Shown piece after piece: positions 57,445-64,000 of a DNA stretch of 64,000 nucleotides. Location: the NCBI GenBank assembly GCA_037178855.1, contig JASJZC010000002.1, forward strand, positions 5,344,501 through 5,408,500, written 5' to 3'. The translations under genes were made by a program, and so were the position numbers. How positions within the stretch are numbered: position 1 is the stretch's first letter; every line of letters starts with the position of its first letter. Under the pieces are notes generated by a model. It had not been told where the DNA came from and did not search any database. It was given only the letters and a program-made list of their open reading frames with translations. The DNA is from Oscheius sp. JU75. Its lineage: Eukaryota > Nematoda > Chromadorea > Rhabditida > Rhabditidae.

Positions 57445-58628
57445 TTCTGAAATGAGAGAAGAAGTCAGAGTCTTGATTAAAAGAAAGTTCAAACGGGACG
57501 ATCCATGTTTCTCGCAGCTGACAGCGATCAACAACTTCGGATCGAAGGATTGGTATCTACAACCAAAGGCGTAAAAGTACTAAAGAGTTAGACTGATATT
57601 CTAGAAGAGTAAGTATAAGTCAACGCTGCATTAAAGGAAGAGGTCTAGAAGCCCGGTGATTACAGGACTGTGGTCTCTGCCACTCCACAGTTTCCTTATA
57701 TAGCAAAGGTGACAGCTGTTTTCCAAAACGGGAACGAGATGCGCGAAAAGGGGCGGGAAGTTCTTGGCCGCGTTCCAAGCTTTGATCTAAACAGTGGCGG
57801 CTACATTCCAGGGTAAATTTGAACATATAGTTCAGGAAAGTAATCAACTGGATCAAGTGAGTCGATGAACCATAAAACTTGATCGCCTTGTCATAAATGT
57901 TTATTGTCATTGATATCAGTTTTGGAGTTTTGGGAGTTCGGATAACTTTGACTAAATCTTACCGTTCTATTCAATTTCAGGTACATGATTTTTGATTTTC
58001 CTGCCCTGTTCCTGCAACCTAATTGAAACCAGTTCAACGTGACTAGCGGTTACGATCGCGTTTCTAACCTTGTTTTGCCCTCCTCCTCTCTCTCACTGAC
58101 ACAGAACAGGAACAGTACTTTTCCAGTACAGATCTCTCTCGCTCCCGAGACCAGGGCGAATCTGTTTTGACAGAGGCGAGAAACCGTTTATCATAGGTTG
58201 GCGTCACGCGCGCATCGGTGAGATGTGACAAATTCACATGGTTGGGCCTTTTTCAAGCCGCGAAAGAAATCTGGAATCTGAACTCGTTCTTCGGCGATTG
58301 ACTTCAAAATGTAAGATTCTTTGAGCTTGTCACAACCCTGTAGTTTAGAGCTCAAAAGTCCGAGTGACTCATATTCTTTGGTAATACTGACTTCAGTGAA
58401 CTGTACGTACCCGATCTGTTTGTCTGGCCTGAAATCGTTTTATGGTTTTTGAAACAAACACGAAAGTGTTCAGTGGTCGACTAGCCCCCATCTAAAACAT
58501 CTCTGACGCGCCTATTAGTGTTCAAGGAATGCGGACTGTCGACAGACATTTAGGCTTCCCTACTCATTCGAGCCGTTTTTCCAAGGTCGTTCCCTAATGA
58601 CCACTGGCTATGGGACAATCTTTATGAG
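57445..58628. other. Intergenic with nothing recognised
   Basis: No coding signal; the only notable feature is the pyrimidine-rich block around 58080-58145. The region 58597-58785 overlaps the last exon of the next gene on the other strand. Confidence 0.4.
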
Positions 58629-60728
58629 TCAGAATAATAATAATAACAAGAGGAGAAATGAGAATGACATAAGTTTAAAGCTTCCTGAGCAGATGTGGAC
58701 CGGCTTTAGACGACCCTTAATCTTCACGTACTTGATGCGACACCTGAAATACATTCTGTATTGTGAGATGTCCACTCAATCATAATCGAACACATGTTCT
58801 TACCTTGGAGCTGCGGTCGTTCCAAGCACAGCTGTCGTCCGCATAATCGTTCTCATCGTTGGAGGCTGACTGGTAGTTGTGGTGGTACTGGTCGTAGTAG
58901 ACGTAGTACTCGTGGTACTAGTTGTTGTTGTTGGACTTGTGCTTGTTATCACGACTCTGGGAGTGATTTTGATCGGAGGAGGCTGTGTTTTCTGCTGTTT
59001 TCCAGGGATTACAAGCTCCATTTCAGTCGGATCACAGGTATCCGTATCGGGTGGGGCAAAGCAACAGCAGATGGTGTGACCTTGATGGAAGTAGCATCTG
59101 GAAAGGAAAATGTTTATAAGCGAGGGAAAGACTACCTGTCTCCTGTCTTGGACTGATGAACGAAGAGACACCATCTGTACAGTTCGTCGTTCAGGTGCCG
59201 ATAGACGCAGTGCTGTTCTTCCGTTTCCTCTATATCCACTGAAAATTGAGAGGCTAACTCATAGAAATTTCTTCTCGCATTAGCTTGACTTGTCTTGACA
59301 GATAAAGTTCACAAACATTTTCAAGTGCTACCCCAGATTAGAATTGACTTGTGTCGCAGACGGACGCCTCTTGCAAATTGTAAAGGTAGGATGTACCACT
59401 TTCATGAAAACAAACGTTTTCTAAATTTGCAATTAACAACTGTTCAGGGAACTGCTTTTCTCTCTGTGTCCTCGCTAGATTTCAAAAATTTGATTGTGTT
59501 TATTCATGACCGACAGGAAAGATTTTAAGCATGTTCGATTGGAACTGTATCTATATGTCCTTGTCCTTATCCACATGTCTCGTTTGGCCATGGCGAATTT
59601 CTGTTTGTCTTTCTGTATCTGTCAGTCTATTCACTTGTTCAGATGTTTCTTTTCCCTCTTCAACTCACCGTTGTCGTCCTCTTCTTCTTCCTCATCAATA
59701 ATAACATATTTCACTCCATTTTTGACCTTACTAGGAGGTGGTTTCGGTGGATACATAGGCAAATTCAAAGAGGGAAGAAACTGCGAGCTCGTGTTCATAA
59801 CCGCCATCGTTGTGGTTGGATCTCGGCTAACCAAAACCAACGATGAGTCGTCTTCGTCATCAAAAGAAATCTGCCAAAGGGGATATGAAAGTTTACTGAT
59901 ACTCCCACCTCGACGGCGTTGATCTGATAGTCCTCATCCGCATTCTCTCTCCGTCTCCTGACTCGACGGTCTTCGTACTCGTCTGAGTCGGAAAAGCCTG
60001 TAGAATGATGGAGGCAGCCGACGGCACTGGCGGCACAGGTCTCTCCTCCACAGTGCATAGAGGATGCGGAGGGTGCTGCTAAAAAGGTGAAGATAGAAGA
60101 ATTTGATACTCTTACGAAGCCGATCCGCCCCCGAAACTATCAACTTCTGCAACGTTGCGTGGAAGAGCGAACAACAGAATCGGATCTGACTGTCCTGGAG
60201 CTCTTCCAGTCGAATTCCATGTGTCATGACGAGGTATCGAGTAAAGGCAGGGTTCAGTTCGTCCATTCTCAGAGACGAACAAGAGGCTTGGGCTCCGCAC
60301 ATGTGCTCAAAAAGCACGTTGCTGACAAACTGTAAAAAAAAATTGTAACGGCTGTAAATCCACTGGGTCAAACCTCTCGATTGGTTTCCTCTTCAGCCTC
60401 GAGACTCTCGTGATTCACAAGCATTCCGCTCTCGACGCAGTCGAATATACCCGTCTTAACTTTCTGTTTGTAGAGAATACAAAACACTCACAGATTCGAG
60501 ACCAGTTTTGTTGGGAGTGGAAAATTCGAGGTAGCCACAAGCTGTGGCCGACGAGGGACATTCCTGGGCCGTTTGTGAGGTTCTTGTGAATCGGAGTCCC
60601 TGTCTGCAGAAGACCTGAAACTGGTCAAGGCTCCAAAAACATCTCTCCTCTCCTACCTTCACATTGTAGGGAGCTAGGGGGATCTCGAGTCCGGCAGAGA
60701 AATGAATAAAAAGGAGGGGAAGAAGCAT
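58629..60728 (-). CDS. Large secreted or GPI-anchored Cys- and Thr-rich protein, unknown family
   Basis: Eight or so exons join in frame. In order: a signal peptide (MLLPLLFIHFSAG); a Cys module (VFCRQGLRF, CPSSATACGY, TPNKTGLES, KVKTGIFDCVESGM); MCGAQASCSSL; IRFCCSLFHATLQ; CGGETCAASAVGC; an acidic/basic stretch (RRVRRRRENADED); a Pro-rich segment with an acidic run (DEEEEEDD); a second Cys module (WCLFVHQ, RCYFHQGHTICCCFAPP); a Thr/Ser stalk of about 45 residues (58860-58950); and a last exon ending KLMSFSFLLLLLLLF, a hydrophobic tail typical of GPI attachment. Two similar-looking Cys modules frame an internally charged region. No known family fits. The Thr stalk is simple-sequence DNA and may vary in length. 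Confidence 0.7.
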
Positions 60729-60769
60729 ATCATGTCATTCAACCCAAAAAAGTAGAGGTCAGAGCAAGA

Positions 60770-61249
60770 ATGACTAATACGACTGGCCGAGGCGTCTTTC
60801 TGGTGGACCACCTGTCTCTCGGGGAGAGTTTAAAAAGAAGAGCAGCCAGACTGAGGGTGAGAGAAAAGCCGTACATCAACTGTCATGTATGCCGTTTATG
60901 TGGATCTGGTTGTAACAATCTATTATGTAATTGGAATGAGCGGCGGGGGAGATCAAATGAGGACCGGCAGAGGGTTCTTATAGCTGCTCTTACTGCCCAG
61001 AAGTCTGTTTTTCAAAAGGAAGTTCCTTTCGAATCGTTTGTTACAGCCGCGATTACTTGCTCAAAAAAAGTTGACGGGTACGGGTCTGGCTCCACATTCC
61101 AGAGTCCAGGACAAAACAAATGTTGGGTGAAACAGGTAGTAGGAGATGAAAGTGAGAAATTCTTTACTGTGGACCTGTTGATATGGCTAATTCTGATAAA
61201 TTCGTACTGTTCGACCCTGTTGTGGAATGTTTCGAAATTGGTTGCCTAG
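60770..61249 (+). CDS. Unsupported long open frame (159 codons), doubtful
   Basis: An uninterrupted frame lies between two minus-strand genes. The translation has a small Cys cluster (CHVCRLCGSGCNNLLC) that might bind zinc, but no homologous family, no splice sites and no good promoter. It could be a single-exon gene or chance. I rate it low. Confidence 0.2.
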   Translation: MTNTTGRGVFLVDHLSLGESLKRRAARLRVREKPYINCHVCRLCGSGCNNLLCNWNERRGRSNEDRQRVLIAALTAQKSVFQKEVPFESFVTAAITCSKKVDGYGSGSTFQSPGQNKCWVKQVVGDESEKFFTVDLLIWLILINSYCSTLLWNVSKLVA

Positions 61250-61280
61250 CTTGGATTTCGTTCATAGACATCGGAAGGAG

Positions 61281-62410
61281 CTATTGTCGAGAAATCTGAT
61301 GTGGAGAGGAGACGAGATCGCTGGCCACGGGGAGCTTGGAGTCGGGAGTCTGGAAATGTTTTGATCCGATGCAAAATGAGGTCCTACATTGAATAAGATT
61401 CCTCCGGGCTCCTCCACCCTGAATAAAACTGCTGGCGTAAAAGAGTACTATGACGAGACCCATTAGACAACTGGTCAAGATCACGAAGGCTGTGTCTCTC
61501 TGGCGATCCCTTCGGTCGGCGCACTGCCAGACGTCGTTCCAAATGTGGAACGTGTCGTTCATCTGAAAACTGTTGTTGTGTTCATTACTGTGACACAGCC
61601 AAAGATTTCACGAGGTGGCACTTACCGTAGTTTCCACGTCAACGCAAAAATCCACTCCAGGGCGGATGTAAATGTCCCAGTAGAATTCGAAAAGTTTATC
61701 GAACTGCGGCTTGCAGCTGGTACAGATGGTCCCATTTCCCATGTCAATAATCTGATCGGGATCACCTAAAATCGCGTCGGTACGAGTGAGAATACCAGAG
61801 GTACCTTCATAGTTCTCAACACACTCTCTCCATTTGTATAGGAAGGATTGGAATTTGACTGTGTGATCTTTCCACTCAATTCTGGAGTCATTCCCTGTGA
61901 AATTCCAGGAGATGTGAACGCAGGCTGCAAGCAATTGTTATTCTATCCCTCGGAAAGGCTTACATTCACACCGAGACTGGTCCCAGATCTTTGACGAGAG
62001 AGCCTCAGAAATGTCGTAACTGTAGGAGAGAAGGTAGTTATTATAGATGACCTCGGTACAGCTTCGATTGTCTCTCGAACTCACGTTGTCCTGAAAAAAG
62101 TCGTTTAGTTAAAGGGAAAAACTAACCAAGTGATGCATTTCGTACTCGACCTGCTTGAAATTAATGTACTGGTCCAGACAGTTTGTGCAGACTTTGGGCG
62201 GAATCGAGAAGTTCGTGGCACATTTCACCATTTCAGCTTGGGCGACAGCGAATTTCTGTGAAAGTTGAATAAAAACAAAGGGTTTTGACTTACCTCGACA
62301 TATTTTTGACAGGGACCGTCAACATCCCAGGGATCATCAGCCAAAGGGGCAAACTCGACTCCGAAAGAGATCAATGGGATAAAGAGGAGGGGTAATAGAA
62401 ACTGTCTCAT
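61281..62410 (-). CDS. OSTM1: OSTM1-like transmembrane protein (chloride/proton antiporter subunit family)
   Basis: OSTM1 is the beta subunit of the lysosomal CLC-7 chloride/proton exchanger. The start (62410) gives a signal peptide (MRQFLLPLLFIPLISF). The luminal part contains CTNCLDQYINFKQV, SRDNRSCTEVIYNNYL, IWDQSRCE, then ICTSCKPQFDKLFEFY and GVDFCVDVETTMND, IWNDVWQC, the Cys-spaced pattern of OSTM1. One transmembrane helix follows (FVILTSCLMGLVIVLFYASSF) with a short cytosolic tail (to 61281). Exons are joined by GT...AG introns around 62070, 61950, 61770 and 61580. N-glycosylation sites (NFT, NGT, NDT) are present. The family match is good in the C-terminal half and looser in the N-terminal half. 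Confidence 0.82.
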
Positions 62411-63804
62411 CTTGACATCTGAAACTGAGTAATGAACTGTAAAAGCGAGAGGGTTTAATGGAAAAGCGGGTGCTTCTGGAAAATAGGAGATTGTTTTTGC
62501 CAGAACTCATGGTACGCAAGCCGCAATGGAGCGAGCTTACCGTAAACAATGAATAGGTCCCTCAGAACACTGGGAAAATACCGGTTCAGAGAAAAAATGT
62601 TACCCTGCTTGTGAGTTAGTCTCCTAGATCTATCTTCAGAAGACTGGGAATGACTGTCAATTGTTCTTGATTCAGATATCTATCTTCCAGATCTGTTTTT
62701 GCTTGTTTCTCGGTAAGCCAGCTCAGGGAAATTGCCTCCTCCCGACTCACCTGCCATTTGGACAATCTCATAATCTTCAGCAGATGCTGATAATGATGAG
62801 AACGGGATAATCTCTCTACAATTTGAGACTTGCGGATGTAGACGAGTAAATATGACTGACAAGTACAGATACCCTTGTAGCGCCTTATTATAACCAGAAT
62901 CAAGACAACAATCTTTCCAGCAAAGTTTTTTTTATTTATCATGATCGTTTAGCCCGCAGCTAATAAGGTTCTCATTAGCAGAAGGGCAGGTTTCTTCGGT
63001 CAGCCTAAAACCCTTGAATCAGAGGTTGCGTTCGAAGAAAGAATCGAAGAAATCAGATATAAGATGATTCATTATTAGTTTTGTTATCGTCCTATGATCG
63101 CTGACAATGGGTAATCTCTATTCATTGCAAAGCGATATTAGGGGGTAATTGGATGGGAATCTCTGCTTGTGTAGGTTCGAGTGCATGTTGTTTGAACCTT
63201 CTTACTTCTTTAGAACTTTCTTGACTGAGTATAGGGACCTTTTTCGATACGACAACAAGAATTCAGTTTTTCGTGCCTAGTCTGTGCCTAGTCTCTTGCT
63301 TTCCGTCATATTCCCACCTTATGCAGGGGTACTGTCAGCCCAGTCCACCAATTAACAAGCCAGGATCGAATTAAAACTTTTTAAACCAACTAGTCCAGTT
63401 GATCGGATCATACCTGTCAATTTTCTCACGTGATCTCGTACAAAAACACGGTGAAAAACTGTACCAGTTTAAATTAGAACTTTCTCTGATTCAGGCTTGT
63501 TGTCTCCGATCCTTCGTGTCCGGTTCTCTGATCCAACTTGAGTGCTAATTGTGTCCTGGTTTTCCTCTCCCAAAGACAAGTCACTTTGAAAACCTGACAT
63601 AACAGCTTTGAAGCTATTGCTAATGAGTTCAGATTGTGAATATTGTCTGCAAACATCACGGCTCTTCAGTCTTTTCACAAGATTATCTCTTCTGCTTTCT
63701 GAAAAAGACTCATAACAAGACGCCTATTCACAACAGCTGAATCTATACTGTTTTCAGTTGCTCCCACGAAGCCCAAAACAGCTTCCACCTGTTCCTTGTT
63801 GACC
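62411..63804. other. Intergenic with nothing recognised
   Basis: Minus-strand open frames at 62616-62942 and 63469-63678 are unsupported. T-rich sequence around 62930 (TTTTTTTATTTATC) resembles a 3' end for a minus-strand transcript, but no gene fits. Confidence 0.35.
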
Positions 63805-64000
63805 ATGTCGGAAGAGAAAGCCGACAACTGGGGTGGTTTCCTGCTCCGTTTTCTTATGTGTCAAAGGTAGGTTCTGGAGTCTATCTTTCTTAAAGCTTTT
63901 TTTTCAGCGATGACACGAGGGAGAAGCTGTATGGGAGAGTAACTCGGGAACAGGCAAGAAAGAGTAGGAATATTGACCAGGAAATTGAGAAGGAGCGAGA
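63805..64000 (+). CDS. N-terminus of a G-protein alpha subunit (G12/13-like), runs off the right edge
   Basis: Exon 1 (63805-63866) and exon 2 (63908 to the edge) join in phase across a 41-nt intron. The product begins MSEEKADNWGGFLLRFLMC, with a Cys that could be palmitoylated, followed by REQARKSRNIDQEIEKER. This matches the N-terminal helix of G-alpha subunits just before the P-loop, and the RxxARxSRxID pattern is closest to the G12/13 group. The GTP-binding domain is outside the window, so the call rests on about 50 residues. Confidence 0.55.

Noticed and set aside
58879-59079. Plus-strand hydrophobic open frame (Val/Leu-rich)
   Set aside because: Antisense of the Thr/Ser-rich stalk; hydrophobic only because ACN codons read as Val/Gly/Cys on the other strand.

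Overview
The window is nuclear DNA from an animal, almost certainly a nematode. Evidence: a canonical cuticle collagen gene; nearly all introns are 36-45 nt with GT...TTTCAG ends; several genes have a TTTCAG-type acceptor immediately upstream of the start codon with no preceding coding exon, as expected for spliced-leader trans-splicing; and the gene set (DEG/ENaC channel, S28 peptidase, LDL-receptor-like protein, Ly6-type GPI protein) is nematode-like. I cannot name the species. Gene models below were built by joining open segments at splice sites that keep frame; where the phases were worked through the text says so.

Layout: 1-4.76 kb (-) 5' two thirds of a DOCK6/7/8-type Rac/Cdc42 exchange factor, running off the left edge. 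6.56-7.39 kb (+) LAPTM-like four-helix protein with PY motifs. 8.15-12.24 kb is the most unusual region: long (~270-320 bp) inverted repeats starting CAGTGC and flanked by TA on both sides enclose transposase remnants, a complete vWA-alpha-kinase gene (-) and a decayed second fragment of that kinase. A repeat copy just outside (12.5-12.65 kb) looks like the same target without the insertion. I read this as a Tc1/mariner-type unit that carries a protein kinase gene. 12.7-17.4 kb is mostly without recognisable genes. 17.5-18.1 kb (+) small unknown gene with a GC box and TATA box. 20.4-21.0 kb (+) small unknown nuclear protein. 21.4-24.07 kb (-) BARD1 orthologue, head-to-head with a divergent Ser/Thr kinase (24.37-25.85 kb, +) across a 294-bp shared promoter. 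26.2-27.3 kb (-) cuticle collagen. 27.5-28.6 kb (+) unknown gene. 29.3-30.6 kb (+) BRD8-like bromodomain protein.

33.3-34.3 kb (-) ATP synthase delta and 35.0-35.6 kb (+) mitochondrial ribosomal protein S16 form a second head-to-head pair, followed by the SP-RING SUMO ligase NSMCE2/MMS21 (36.0-36.9 kb, +). 37-41.4 kb has no recognisable gene. 41.5-44.4 kb (-) LDL-receptor-like protein; 45.9-48.1 kb (-) DEG/ENaC channel; 48.4-50.5 kb (+) S28 serine peptidase; 50.7-51.7 kb (-) unknown type I membrane protein; 53.0-53.4 kb (+) small Cys-rich secreted protein; 53.6-54.35 kb (-) Ly6/three-finger GPI protein; 55.4-56.0 kb degraded mobile-element ORF; 56.7-57.4 kb (-) secreted EF-hand protein; 58.6-60.7 kb (-) unknown Cys/Thr-rich protein; 61.3-62.4 kb (-) OSTM1-like protein; 63.8 kb to the edge (+) N-terminus of a G-alpha (12/13-like) subunit.

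Functionally the genes are mostly independent. Two groupings suggest shared control: BARD1 with the kinase (an E2F-like element lies between them) and ATP5D with MRPS16 (both nuclear-encoded mitochondrial proteins).
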